Assembly: GCA_021234155.1 (NCBI GenBank)
Contig: JAJEKV010000008.1
Span: 8,770,445 to 8,834,444, forward strand
Source of the DNA: Isoetes taiwanensis
Taxonomy: Eukaryota; Streptophyta; Lycopodiopsida; Isoetales; Isoetaceae
Direction: 5' to 3'
Length of the DNA: 64,000 bases
Positions within the stretch are counted from its first letter, which is position 1, and each line of letters starts with the position of its first letter. The notes under the pieces are model-generated. The model worked only from the letters and a program-made list of their open reading frames with translations. It searched no databases and was not told where the DNA came from. Both the position numbers and the translations under genes were made by a program. Shown piece after piece: positions 1 to 11,939 of the stretch.

Positions 1-820
1 TGAGATATTTTGAGGATGTGATTTTGTAATGTCACACCTTAGGGCACAAATCTAGAATAAACATGAAAAATATAATTGATTGATGTTATCTATTCTAGTA
101 CAATCCTCAAGATAATGAACAACAAATATTTTCTGTGAACAAAGTGGTCCAAGAGCTACTCATGTCCCAAAACTCAACTTGAAATGGACTAACATAAGGA
201 TATTATCAATTTTTAAATGAACTATGGACCAGCAATGGGCAGGTATATATATCATTTTTGATTTTTTTTACCATGTCTTTTGCTCTTTCCACGAGTTTGT
301 TTTTGCATTGGTTTCAAATCCTTATACACTTTCATAATGTGATTTTTTGGAGGACAACCTAGACTCATATATAGCAATGCTATCCATTTGTATAAATTCC
401 CTAAAATTGAAAATAGAAGTAAAGTCGAAACATCAAATTCAAACTCAACAAACATTTTTCTATGATGGAGGACCTCGTGAACTACTTACATGCCAAATTT
501 GAACTCAAAATTGATCTCCTTCTGAAAATTGTTGTTTTTATACTGCAACTGCTTTCTGGGAACCAGTACTGGTTCTCAGAAGGCAGAGGACAGTTTTGAC
601 CCTGTCATGTTTGAATTGCTCTATCTTCCTTTACAGACTTCGAATTAAGATGTGGTTTTTTGTACCTTACTCTACACCTCGTGTAGAAAAATAACATTAT
701 AACAAAAAAGTCAAAAAAATCTTTTCATTAGGATAGTTTTACTTTGTGTGAACATGAAACTTTTGGTACTTGACCCCCTTGGGTTTGCTAGAATGGGAGC
801 TGATACATTTTTGTGTATTT
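1..820. other. AT-rich intergenic stretch, no gene seen
   Basis: I see no open frame with recognisable protein similarity, no RNA gene and no clear repeat structure here. The only long frame (252-455, minus) has no recognisable domain and biased AT-rich codons. The 3' boundary of the neighbouring minus-strand L1 LINE lies somewhere between about 800 and 950 but cannot be fixed by eye. Confidence 0.5.
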
Positions 821-929
821 TTCATGTGAAGCATGACTGCCATATATGAACTCTTAGGAAGGGTTTGGCGAGTTTTTGTGTTGTTGATTTTATATGATTT
901 TTTTTGTGAACCTTCAAAATGCCCTTTAA

Positions 930-3545
930 TGGTCCATCATGGGACAGGTCTAGTGTTAAATCCCCAAAAGTTTTAAATCCAGCTTGCAGCCATTGCATGT
1001 ACTTATGAGGATGTTGGAGAGCCAGGCAGCCACAGTTTTCTGGGACCAGATCAGGGTGCCAGAAGAAGTTAATATCCTTACATCTGGCATTCAGCATTGA
1101 AGGCCTAAAACAAAGGGCAGCTTGATTCCAGGCATCACTCATTCTCCTTACTATATTGAAAGTATTTGAACAGGGGGTTACCTGAAAGAAGGCCGAGTCA
1201 GGGAGAAGATGCTTTAGAGTTTTACTACCCACTGGCTGTGATTCATCTACCCAGTATTTGATTAGTTTGAGAGCTGGAGAAGGCTTGGAGGTATACAAGG
1301 CTCTCCATATTATCTTTGCTGCTAATGCTTGAGCCTGGATAAATAGATCTTTGCACCCAAGTCCTCCTTGTTTCCTAGTCTTGATCACATCTGACCAAGC
1401 TACCCTATGCATCCCTTGCCATATGAAATTTTCTAATGGCAGACTCAATAAGCTTATATGAGGCTTTATCAGCAACAATAGCAGAAGAGAAAAAAAACAT
1501 GGGTGCTTGCTATCACAACCTTGGGAATTACAACCCGACCTGCTAAAGAAAGTGTAGAGGGATACATTTGAAGTTTCCATTTGATTCTAGACACTATTGA
1601 ATCCCATAATCCATGTATAGAGCTGTTAATAGCCAGGGGAATCCCATGATCTTGGTTGCACCTGATCTCCCAATGATATTAATACCCGAGATATCTGTCT
1701 CCTGGGTATCCATTATGATTGCACATTTGGATTTATTGAGACAGACCCCTGAGGTTTTCCAAAATCTATCCATTGCCTCCAGGAAGTTGTCTAGGCTGTT
1801 GTCTCCATGCTTCAGGAAAACAAACGTGTCATCTGCATATTGCATGATGACAAAACTACCCATGTCTTTGGGCAAGGCTAGACAATTGATCAACTTCTGA
1901 GCTTGGAGATGTAGGGCCAACCTAGTTACAATTTCAGCAACTATCAGGAATAGATATGGTGCCAGAGGGTAGCCTTGTCTTACACCCCTTTGACATTGAA
2001 AGAGTTTGGTAAGGGTGCCATTCATAATCAAAGCAGAAGAGGCTGAGGTGTTGAAACTCCTTATTTTGTCATAAATCATATCAGAGAAACCCAAATGATT
2101 CAAAGCTTTTTGCAGAAACTGCCAACTAATGGTATCATAGGCCCTCTTAAAGTCTAACTTAAGGAGCATATAACCTTGGCCCGAAAGCTTGTTCCAATGC
2201 AAGCCCCCAGCAGCCCCCAGATAATTATCCAGAATACTCCTATTATGAAGGTAGGCTGATTGACAGGGGTTGATAATTTCCTGTAATATCATCTTCATTC
2301 TATTGGCCAAAATCTTGGCTAGCACTTTGTAGGTAGTATTTGTAAGGGAGATAGGTCTCCAATCCCCCAACTTCTCTGGATTGTCAACTTTAGGAAAGAG
2401 AACAATATGGCCAGCATTTATGGCAGGATTGATTTTGTTTACCTTCTATGCTCCTTGGAAGAAAATAGTAAGATCTTCCTTCATAAATTCCCAGAATTCC
2501 AAAAAGAATTCAGGGGGAAAGCCATCTAGACCCGGACTTTTTCCAGGTGCCATGGACTTTAAGGTCTCTCAAATTTCTTTTTTCCAATGGAATGGACAAG
2601 ATATCCTTGTCCTTGTTACACTGCCTATTGGGAGGAATATCCTAAAAAGCCTCATGTAATTCATCATCCTTAATGTGTTGTTCAGCAAAGAGTCTGGCAT
2701 TTCTATGTCCTTTTGATTTTCAATACTATGACCAAGCTCTATTTTAACCCTGATGATCCCATTATTGCAAATTCTATTCTTTGCAGCTCCAAAAAAGTAG
2801 GTTGAGCTTCCATTATCCATACAATTAATGGACTTACTTTTACTTTTCACAGATAAAATTCTGGCCTCATCTTCTTCAATCACCTTAACTCTTTTTTCAA
2901 ACTCAAATTCTTGCTCCTGAAGAGTCAGGTTGTCTATCCACAAAGAGGAGGGATCTTATCTCATTGATATGTTTATATACCTCATCTTGTTTACTCTTTG
3001 ATCTGTTTCTTTTTATTTTGAAACCACTTTTTACCCCAGCTCTTGATCTAACACTTAGTTTCTTTCATTCTGTCCAGAAAGGAGTTCATAGACCCACTCT
3101 TGGAAATCTTAAGGAAGTTCATATAGAACTCTAAGCCACACGAAAGCTCTTCATCTTTAACGATTCAATGTTGAATTTGTATGGAATGTTTGACCCTCCT
3201 TTGTTAGCAGTCCCCACTTTCTCCAAGATTTGAGGGAAATGATCAGACATTAAGGTAGAGGTGTCATTAGATATGATCACATTATCCCAAGATAGGAGCT
3301 CCTTATTACAGATATAAAATCTGTCAAGAAGACAATAAGTCCTTTCAGCCCCTTTTCTCTTATTGTTCCATGAGAAGACATTGGAGGACGGGGGGAATGT
3401 AACAGAAGTGAGACATCAAAAGGTCCCAAGCAGCTTTCTCCATCTTGTTCATATTCAACTTTTTCCCTAACTTCTAATCCCAGACTGGGGTATTATTAAA
3501 GTCATCAGCCATTAGGAAACTGAGGTGGAATATGTACTGTTTGGA
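930..3545 (-). mobile_element. L1-type LINE, degenerate ORF2 (endonuclease end, reverse transcriptase, C-terminal part)
   Basis: This is a broken non-LTR retrotransposon read on the minus strand. From high to low coordinate it shows the C-terminal half of an APE-type endonuclease (about 3,540-3,140, with a DFN motif and later SDHFPQ), a degenerate linker (2,943-2,569), and the reverse transcriptase palm (2,370-1,594, with LDFKRAYDTISW, GVRQGYPLAPYLF and catalytic YADD). The thumb/connection region follows (about 1,580-950, with FIWQG and KQGGLGCKDL). Several frame changes and stops separate these parts, so it is not functional. The YADD centre is still intact. The endonuclease N-terminal half is not in this orientation; a piece of it lies just upstream, inverted. 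The family is L1-like by motif order. No ORF1 is seen. Confidence 0.88.
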
Positions 3546-3550
3546 TAGGA

Positions 3551-3735
3551 TACAAGTGTACTTACAAGTTCTGTCACCCATCAGGTAGATGGACAGTTGC
3601 AGTACTCATAATTGAGGGTAAGCAGATTGGGGTAATGAACGTTTATGCCTCCACTGAACCCTCAGAGAGAGAAATCCAATGGACACAGATGCACCAATGG
3701 ATCAACTCTAACAAGCAAATTAGGTAAATTTTGAA
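3551..3735 (+). mobile_element. Inverted 5' piece of the L1 LINE (endonuclease segment)
   Basis: The plus strand encodes an L1 endonuclease segment beginning around KFCHPSGRWTVAVLI and continuing through IGVMNVYASTEP to about 3,725. In an L1 endonuclease this block comes immediately before the catalytic GDFN block. The GDFN-like block (ADDFNNTP) sits on the opposite strand ending near 3,540. The two parts of one endonuclease domain are therefore head to head with a junction near 3,545-3,555. That is the structure left by 5' inversion (twin priming) during LINE integration. No intact reading frame crosses the junction. Confidence 0.75.
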
Positions 3736-5020
3736 CATTGACTTAGACCAAATTAGTGGGAGGTGAAACTCCATTGTCGTTCTTAGGACGTAACATAAAA
3801 TTATGTGGGATAGAACTTAGGATAGACTTGTTAAATACTAGGACAGCAATCTTTGTATTTATTATTCATAAAGGTAATGTTATTAGTACAAGAAATTTAT
3901 CGCGAAGGCCGCCGCGAACATTTCTCTTCACTAACTAACTTATTAGTTGAAGATTTGTGCGATGTTGAAAGACTTCACCTACAACATATACTTGAAAATC
4001 CCCTAAACATATAGCTTGTGATTGCATAGGGAACATGTATAAGCGGATACAACATGAATATTCCCTTGACCTCTGGGTTTATCTGATATTTATTCCGATC
4101 ACTTTCATGCATGCATTTGATTCTTCCTCATTAGGATGTCTACTGTCCAAATCAGGCATGTCTCTGGTTGCACTAAAATATCGAATCTTTTGGCCCTTAG
4201 TTGGAGGTGGACATGAAACATTTAAATTTGGGATTTGAGCGGGGAAAAAATGGTTTGCGTGCCAAATGCAAAAGCATGGATAGCTTTCCTGATTATTTTC
4301 GAGATAAAGAGCTAAGAAAGTACATCACTTTTCCTGGAATCTGTTACTACACTTGCGAGCTACACTTGTGAAGAAAAGGCAAATATGCAAGTTGCAACTT
4401 GGATGACTATTTTTAGATGTACACTCAAATTTATGCCACGTTAAATGCTTTTTGATGCCTTCAAAAATATTGTACTATCTATTAACAAAAAGAAAATATA
4501 GCAAACCTTCGATTAGATGAAAGGACCGATTGTCTTTTAAGGACTTTGTGGCGTAGTAACCATGGCCGATGTTGCCATGAAAGGGCCTAAATTTTTTCGA
4601 ATTTGAGCAAACAAATAATATTTGGCTTTTGTTTGTAACTTTTCTTTGTAGCAGCATGACAGAATATTACGACCCAAAAGGCCTTTTTTGCTTGCTCCTA
4701 AGATAACAGAGCAAAGATCCGTGATAAAAGGGGGTTAGATGTCGTGTCTTGAAATAGCCGATGAGCACGACTACTGCAATAATAAGTCGTTATAGAATCC
4801 AGTAATCTTTTATGATGATCTTATACTCCTGCTCTGTAATTCTTTAGTCTTGTAGTTACTCATGTCACTGTGTATTTTCTCAGATGTGTTTGGATAATCG
4901 GTGGCTTATATAGCTTTAAACAATTTTTGCAAGTAAGCATGATCATCTGAGAATTCCACTACCCATTAAACAATGAAGATATTGAAGACAAACATCGCAG
5001 TAAATCATTTAGAAAGTGAA
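3736..5020. other. Intergenic, no gene recognised
   Basis: About 1.3 kb of AT-rich sequence with no supported gene. Short frames at 3,756-3,938, 4,035-4,238 and 4,475-4,657 have no recognisable motifs. The right edge carries the simple-repeat tail of LINE A. Confidence 0.5.
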
Positions 5021-5041
5021 AGGAAGGAAGGAAAGAAGGTA
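5021..5041 (-). repeat. Simple-repeat tail of LINE A, (TTCC)n
   Basis: Read on the minus strand this is a TTCTTTCCTTCC-type run directly after the LINE 3' terminus (GTGGACGATAAAAATACC). It takes the place of a poly(A) tail. LINE B carries a longer TTCC tail, whereas LINE C has a TATTC tail after nearly the same terminus. Confidence 0.85.
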
Positions 5042-7622
5042 TTTTTATCGTCCACGGAGACCAATCGGTCTATGGGACCCAATACAAAAGCGCAGCAAGC
5101 GGATTACTACCCGGATTAGACCCCCCCCCCTCCCCCGAAGGGAAAAACCGTGGCAGCAATCAGCCTGCTGACAAACTGTTCCAATATACGAAATGCAAAA
5201 ACACACAAATATATACACTCATGTACCGTACCCGTAGTGCCTGATCAGCGGGCAACCAGGCGGGGGCAAAGGTGGGCTCGCAGATCCAGTACCTCCTGAA
5301 TGTACGACCCCAGAGCACGTACTGACGGTATGTTCATCAGCAAATGTAGGGGCAAGTCCGCCGCACTAAGGGGAACGATATCCCCCTGATCGGCCGAATC
5401 TTTGGGCAACTCGAAAGTGTGAGACTCATCCTCAAAGGCACCCTGCTTGACAAAGACCGACAGAGCCTATCTGGCGGGGCTCCCCAATCCACCGCCCGCC
5501 TCGATCGCGAAGATGGTGGGCACCTGCGAATGGAGGCAATGAGTCCGTGCTTTTTCGGGCGGTTGGGAACGCGGTAGAGCTGCTGGCCCCGGTAGCCAAC
5601 GCGGGGTTGATGTGCTCCTTGTAATGGGCGTTTGACATGCTCTAGAGCCGGGGTCCCAAAGCTTGTCAAGGAAGCAAGCGTCCGTACTCCCCGCAGTGTC
5701 CACGATCGGGCTCGTGGTCCACCGCACACATCACATTCTCAAGACGCTCCATCCGGGCGAACCACCGATCTCTCTTACCCCTCAATAGGCCCCGAGCCGC
5801 CGGGCCCATTGCCCGCGGCATAAGCCGGTGCGGAGCCGAGCATCACCCATATTAACCACTTTTCTCAAAATAGACGATGTGTCTATCAAGGGCTGCCAAC
5901 AAGCCGCAAGAATCTAGTTTCTGCAGCCAGAATCGATAGGGGGCCGGGTTTCACCCCAAGTGCGTGTGCCAAAAATGCCTTCTCGCACCTGCTCCAAGTC
6001 ATTCCAAATTAAGCCAAAGAGGCGACCGGGCTAAACCTCGACCCGTCTGGAAGGGCGAGGCTCGACCGGTAGCCCAAAGCAGATGTGACCGATGGCCCCA
6101 ATCATAGAGCTCTGCACGGTGGTTGTTACGCATGGCATAAAGCGCTTTCGGCCTCTTTGTCACCCACAAGTGGATGGGCGCCTCCCAGCAGGCGAGGAGG
6201 AGGGGAACTCCACCCCTATGTACTTGTAGGTGGGCGTGACCTCCACATGCCGTCCCCGATATGTGAGTGCGGGAGGCGTGGGGTGGCGTGAAGAGGATAT
6301 GAGAACCACCACGGTCTTGGCGATTCACGCCGCATGTCCGTAGCTGGCGGGAAATGTGTCTAGGGGCATCCGATGAGACCGCATAGCTTCGGGGTGTGGG
6401 TCAAGGTCAACATCGTCCGGTATAGATGAGTGGCGGATGACACGGTGCAAAAGGCGTATGCCATCCCCCTCCCCCCCCTCCCCTCCCCTCCCCCATGCTT
6501 TCGAAGCCGGGGCTCAAACCGGTCAATGTAGAGGCCAAAACGTGTTGGTGAGAGGGGGCAACCCTGCCGGACCCCGATACTACTGGTGAATGCTTGGCCC
6601 GTCGGTTGCATCCTGCCAAAACAACTCTCATACAGCCAGTATATGGCATTTTGCACAGGCAGCGGCAGCCCCAGATGACGCAGTCTAGCCCATAACTTTT
6701 CCCGGGGGACCATATCAAAAGCCTTCGCGAAGTCCACAAAGCAGCAATACAAGTCCTGCCGATGGTTTCGGCTGTCTTCAATCAGTGCCCGCAGTGTAAA
6801 GATATGGTCAATCGTTGAGTGGCGGGGTCTAAAGCCTGCTTGTGTGAGGGCTCGCACATCTGCTGCCTCTGCCCAAGGGTCAACTAATGCTCGAGAATGC
6901 CAGCCAATAGTTTGGCAAATACTGAACTGACCATGATCGTCCGGTAATTGGCCGGACAGTGTGGGTCGCCCGCCTTGTGAATGGGGACAACCCTGCTTGT
7001 GGTCCATTGTCGGGGGAAACCTTCCTGCAATGCTCTGTTGAACAGGGTAGTGAGGATCGGCACCAGCGGCTGCCCTGCCCATTTGAGTAACTCGGCCTGC
7101 ATACCATCGAGGTCAGCTGCCTTCCCATTAGCCGGTAGTTGCGGGCCCTCCACCACATCCTCCTCCTCCGAGAACCAATGGGGGCCATCCCGTGGGGGTA
7201 TGGGCGACTGGCCCCCACGGTGGGTCATAGAGCTGCCGCAAGTACCGCTCCCACCGCCTCGATGTGATGTCCCCCAGGGGGGTGGGCTGGCCTTCGGGCA
7301 CCGCGTGGCGCCAAAAGGTTCGAGGATGAGTGTCCAAAGAGGCCGAACATCTCCCCGATGCCCGGCAAGGTACCGCGCCTTTGTCTCCTTCGGATGGGCG
7401 ATGCATCGTGGTGATGGCCCCTGCAAGCTGGTACCGGATCCGTAATGACGGAGCCGGGCGCTTTTGCATTCTTTACACTCGCATCAAACCACCGATTCGC
7501 GAAATGTTGTCGCCCCCGAAATGCACGCCGGGAGGGAGGGAGGGGGGGTCTGCCAAAGCACCCGTCCACGCCGCATCCCGTAATAGCTCAGTCAACTGGT
7601 ATATCTGCTGCTCTAGTGGTGC
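5042..7622 (-). mobile_element. LINE A: 5'-truncated endonuclease/RT-type LINE, GC-rich
   Basis: Degenerate LINE ORF2 on the minus strand. The 5' (high-coordinate) end starts in the linker between endonuclease and RT (a WFDA motif in frame near 7,490, then YLRQLYDPPWG and a KAADLDGMQAELLKW-like block). RT follows, with YRTIMVSSVFAKLL, FVDFAKAFDMVPREKLW, and VRQGCPLSPTRFGLYID at about 6,560-6,530. Multiple frameshifts break it, and many long antisense frames over it are shadows. It is visibly GC- and CpG-richer than its surroundings and than LINEs C and D. The endonuclease domain is missing: the element is 5'-truncated at about 7,622, where it abuts copia sequence. It is the same family as LINEs B, C and D in this window. 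Confidence 0.88.
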
Positions 7623-10600
7623 TTGATCATTCAGTTTGATAGATGGTGGTGTAAATTTATTCAAGATGGATGTGTACTTGGAATTGCCCCGCGAGAAGGT
7701 CATCTCTATGAGTTTAGGTTGACCGATGATTTTGTGAATCTTATGACTGCCAGTGGAGATGAATCGAGTACATTGTGGCATCGTCGTTTTGCACATGTGA
7801 ACTTCCAATATTTATTGGACATGGCCTCTGATAGAATCGTGGATGGTCTATCATTGAGTAGCACTGCATCTATGGGTGTATGTGAGGCATGTGCTGTTGG
7901 AAAGCAACATCGCCGTCCTTTCAATGTGAAAGGCAAACGTGCAACACAGCTTTTGGAGCTTGTGCATGCTGATATATGTGGCCCACTACCTTATGCTTTG
8001 AGTGGTGCACGATATTTCATCTTATTTGTGGATGATTTTTCTTGTAGAGCTTTTGTGTACTTTATCTCTACGAAGTCCCAAGTATTCACCAAATTTCAAG
8101 TGTTTAAAAATATGGTGGAGACTCAGACTGGCAAAGTGATCCAGAGATTATGTACTGACAATAGTGGAGAATTTACTTCTGCTCAATTCAAGTGTTTTCG
8201 TGAAGAGCACGGTATAGTCCGTGAGCATACCATTCCTTATTCTCCTCAGCAAAATGGTGTTGCTGAGCGCAAGAATCGTACGATAATCAATGTTGTTCGA
8301 TGTATGCTTATTCATGCTGGTTTGGATAAGTCATTTTGGGCAGAAGTTGTGGCTACTGCTGTTTATGTACAAAATCAAACGGTAAACTCTTCTCTAAAAG
8401 GCATAACTCCTTTACAATTATGGTCAGGAGTAAAACCAAATGTTCAAACTTTGCGACTTTTTGGTTGTTTAGCCTATGTTCATATTCCAAAAGAGAAGAG
8501 AAAGAAGCTTGACCCAGTCAGCCTCAAAGCCATCTTCGTAGGCTATGCTGTCGAGGCACATGGATACTGATTTTATGATATTGCTACACTAAGAGTCATT
8601 ACTAGTCGTGACGCAGTTTTTGATGAGTCTACTATGGCTAACATGGTTACTTCTTGTCATGACCCTAATGTTATTCTTCGTGATTTTCAGCTACTTGATA
8701 GTGAATTAAATCCTAATGTGGATGTTGTAAATCCTAATGTGGATAATGGGTCTTTACATCCTCAAGTTGAAAATGGGCTTGTAAATCCTGAAATGGAAGA
8801 TGATTTTGTACAGGAGTTTGATTTATATGATGGTGCTGATGAGGATCATGATGGTAGTTGGGGTTCTTGATGATGAGACTCCAATACGATGGCAATGGAA
8901 GCCTACCAAACGGATCTTGGAATATCATGCTGCTTTAGCTACTAGTGTAGATCCAGTTACAGTAAAAGAGGCTATGTCTTCGCCACAAGCTGAGAATTGG
9001 CGCATGTCCATGGAAGCAGAGTTTGAATCTCTTATCAACAAAGGTACTTGGGAGCTTGTTGAAATTCCTGAAGGACGAAAGCCAATTAAATGTAAATGGA
9101 TCTTTCGCTCCAAGTACAAAGCAGATGGCTCTTCGATAAGTTCAAAGCACGATTAGTTGCGAAAGGATACTCGCAAATGGCTGGAATCGATTATGAGGAA
9201 ACTTTCTCATCTGTTGTTCGTCTCACTAGTTTGAGAGTATTGCTAGCATTTGCTACTCAATATTGTTTGTTTGCACATCAAATGGATGTCAAGACTGTGT
9301 TTCTCAATGGAGACCTTAGTGAAGAAATCTACATGAATCAACCAGAAGGTTTTGAAGTACGTGGTAATGAAAGACTGGTTTGCCGCTTGCAAAAGGCTAG
9401 ATATGGTCTACGACAAGCCTCTAGAGCCTGGTATATGAAAATGAACTCTTATCTTATTTCTGATGGCTTTCTACCAAGTTCTGCAGATTCCAATGTGTAT
9501 CTTAAGAGAAGTCAAGAACACTTTGTAGTGATTGCGCTTTATGTGGATGATACTATCTTGGTATCTAATAACCTCGAATACTTGCAAGCAGTTAAGAGGA
9601 GACTATCTTCTACATTTGAGATGGTTGACATGGGGGAAATACACTCGTGTTTAGATATTCAGGTCAAACGAGACAAAGACAAAGGTTTGCTTCAACTCTC
9701 ACAGTCTAAGTACATTGAGACACTTCTTAAGAAATTTGGGTTACTTTCCTTTAAAGAGCAACCTACTCCATTGCCGGTTGGTTCCATGAAAACAAGAATG
9801 TCAAAGAGGCAGTGTCCAGTAACTCATGAGGATCAGCTAGAAATGCAGAAGTGCCCTTATGCAAGTCTTGTAGGAGCTGTTATGTATCTTGCAAATGCAA
9901 CTAGACCAGATATTAGTTACGCTGCCAATACTCTTGGTCAATTCATGACTAATCCTGGCAAAGAACATTGGCATAATGCTAAGCGTGTTTTGAGATATCT
10001 TAAGAGCATTATTCATCATGGTATCACATATAGTAAGCAGACAGGTTTGAATGCTTTCAGGTTGCTTGGATACACAGATGCAGATTGGGGTGGTTGTCCG
10101 GACACATATAGATCAACAAGTGGTTGCTGTTTCTTTTTAGGAAAATCTCTGGTGTCTTGGATGAGTAAGAAGCAACGATGTGTTTCACTTTCTACTACTA
10201 AAGCGGAATATGTTGCTGCATCTTTGGCGAGCCGCGAACTTGTTTGGTTGCGACGCTTGTTAGAATGCTTAAGACAAGTTCAAGATGGACCGAGTATACT
10301 TATGTGTGATAATCAAAGTGCTATAGCTTTATCAAAAGACGAAGTTCTGCATTCCAAATCCAAGCATATCGAGTTACATTATCATTATGTTAAGTTTGAA
10401 GTTGCAAAGCACGTACTTAAGTTAGAATATTGTCCAACTACAGCTATGGTTGCAGACATTTTCACTAAGCCTCTAGGTGAAAAGAGACATCAAGACAATG
10501 TTAAAGCTCTTGGGGTCCTTGAAAATAAGCATAGATATTAGAAGATTGTAGCACTTGAGTTTTTTCCTTTGTGACCACCAAAGGTTTTTTTCATCCGAGT

Positions 10601-10717
10601 GCGGGACCAAATTTGCAGGTGGGGAGATTATCTATGAGTTGCAATATTTGGTCTTCTTTTTTAGATACAATATTTTTCTATATCTTATTTGGTGAAAAAC
10701 TAAAGTCACAGGTGGGG
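7623..10717 (+). mobile_element. Ty1/copia retrotransposon 1, pol remnant (integrase, RT, RNase H)
   Basis: A copia-type pol on the plus strand, truncated before the gag and protease regions. In order it shows: the GAG-pre-integrase zinc region (HRRFAH...CEACAVGK); the integrase core with the three acidic positions (HADICGPL, CTDNSGEF, GVAERKN) in 7,623-8,570; RT from about 8,880 (CKWIFRSKYKADG, then HQMDVKTVFLNGDL and YVDDTILVS); and RNase H (GYTDADWGGCPDT, STTKAEYVA, HSKSKHIELHYHYV, IFTKPLG) ending at 10,541. Defects are an in-frame TGA at 8,568-8,570 where copia normally has Arg (GY-stop-FYD), one frameshift near 8,800-8,870 and another near 9,125. A purine-rich tract (AGGTGGGG, about 10,710-10,717) precedes the 3' LTR. 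It is a pseudo-element, but RT to RNase H is one long open frame. Confidence 0.93.
8568..8570 (+). other. In-frame stop in copia 1 integrase C-terminal region
   Basis: The frame reads Gly-Tyr-TGA-Phe-Tyr-Asp. The family normally has a sense codon (usually Arg) here, so a CGA to TGA change is the simplest explanation. The frame stays open downstream for about 300 nucleotides. Confidence 0.8.
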
Positions 10718-10945
10718 TGTTAGCGAGGCTGCCTATTCTTAGGCAGTGTGCCTTTATAAAAAGGCAACGTAGCTACTTTTAGCTTTCACCTTTTTCCATA
10801 GAAAATACCTTTTATGGTATCTATATATTGTAACATGTTTTATGGTATCTATATATTGTAACATGATTCAATCAATACATGTGTCTTCTTTTGTGGTCCA
10901 TACCTCTCTCACTTGTGTTTTCTTAATCAACTAGCAAGTTCAACA
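10718..10945 (+). repeat. 3' LTR of copia 1
   Basis: Starts TGTTAGCGAGG right after the polypurine tract and ends TTCAACA. It has TG...CA ends, about 228 bp, and a TATA-like TTTATAAAAAGG near 10,755. A 28-bp segment ending TATTGTAACATG is tandemly duplicated at about 10,811-10,866. I found no matching 5' LTR in the window, consistent with loss of the element's 5' half. Confidence 0.75.
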
Positions 10946-11819
10946 CAATGTTGGAACTAGACTGCCTAAAACCAGATCTGTCGCAAATAAACTGCTCAAA
11001 ACTTGACCAGGATGATACGGGCATGGACGGGCAAAAGGAAGTGGCAATAAGCTGCTCTACGCACACCAGACCCAGCACTTGCGAAGAACTAGAAGTAGAT
11101 ACAGGTGATGGTTTAATGTAACACTATTATGATTGCAAGCCTAGCGGAAGATACTTGGTGTAGACAGCCTCCACTTGATGCAGGATGAGTTGGATCTTGC
11201 TGATCTATAGGTGCACTTGGGCATCCTGTCCACCAGCATTAACACCATGGCGCATAACAGGGAACGTTTTGAGCAGGAGACAAATACAACTATCTCCTGC
11301 CTTCAATCGGAAGCTGAGGAAATCGCCACCATTTAAAGAATATCCAGTAGCCGTCGATGAAAGGTTGTTATAGCACCAGCCTCTTCAGGACAGGGTCAGC
11401 ACGATTGACACCATCTCATCATCACGGAATACTACGGTTACCTCCAAGCTACAACAGTTGGAGCATAGCTTCGCTGCGCACAATCTAGATATGCAAAGCG
11501 GGCACTCAATATCGTAAAGGCCCCAATGCAGATAATCATGAGCAACTGCAGCATTGTATGCATGAATTGACAAAGCAGAAATTGCTCTAAAAAAGCTACT
11601 CCATATGCTTCGGTTGCCGCTCATATTCAAATGTCCGAACTACACCAGCCCAGACAGGCGATAACTGCTCCATCACGACGTCTTGCATCACTTCATCCTT
11701 AGCACAAACAACAGCCCACACCTCATAGACAGTATCCAGCACCTGTCGGAAGGTCGATATCACTCCAAGGGCCAAAGAGCAACAAGAGCAGAGATGCAGG
11801 AGCCACAATATTATGGAGT
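10946..11819. other. Intergenic, no gene recognised
   Basis: Moderately complex sequence with short frames on both strands (for example 11,185-11,373 plus and 11,385-11,630 minus). None shows a recognisable domain. It may be decayed transposon sequence, but I see no diagnostic motif. Confidence 0.4.
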
Positions 11820-11820
11820 A

Positions 11821-11937
11821 GATAACGCCCTGCCCCGAGAGCGTTATTGGAAAAAAAATTTGAGGCGCGCACGCCCGAGCCATTTTGATGGCCCGAAATT
11901 TTTTTTTACAATAACGCCCTCGGGGCAGGGCGTTATC
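11821..11937. mobile_element. Foldback (hairpin) element, MITE-like
   Basis: The outer arms (11,821-11,849 and 11,909-11,937) are inverted repeats of 29 bp with a single mismatch. Each outer end reads GATAACGCCCTGCCCCGAG going inward. Pairing continues inward through an A-run opposite a T-run, and a further small hairpin (GCCAT, TTTG loop, ATGGC) sits in the middle. The whole 117 bp could fold into one long stem. No coding capacity and no unambiguous target duplication were seen. It could be a small foldback transposon or a terminal fragment of a larger one. Confidence 0.75.
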
Positions 11938-11939
11938 TC

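Noticed and set aside
5337-7639. Long plus- and minus-strand ORFs over LINE A (for example 6,981-7,445 plus)
   Set aside because: GC-rich antisense or off-frame shadows of the LINE reverse transcriptase region.
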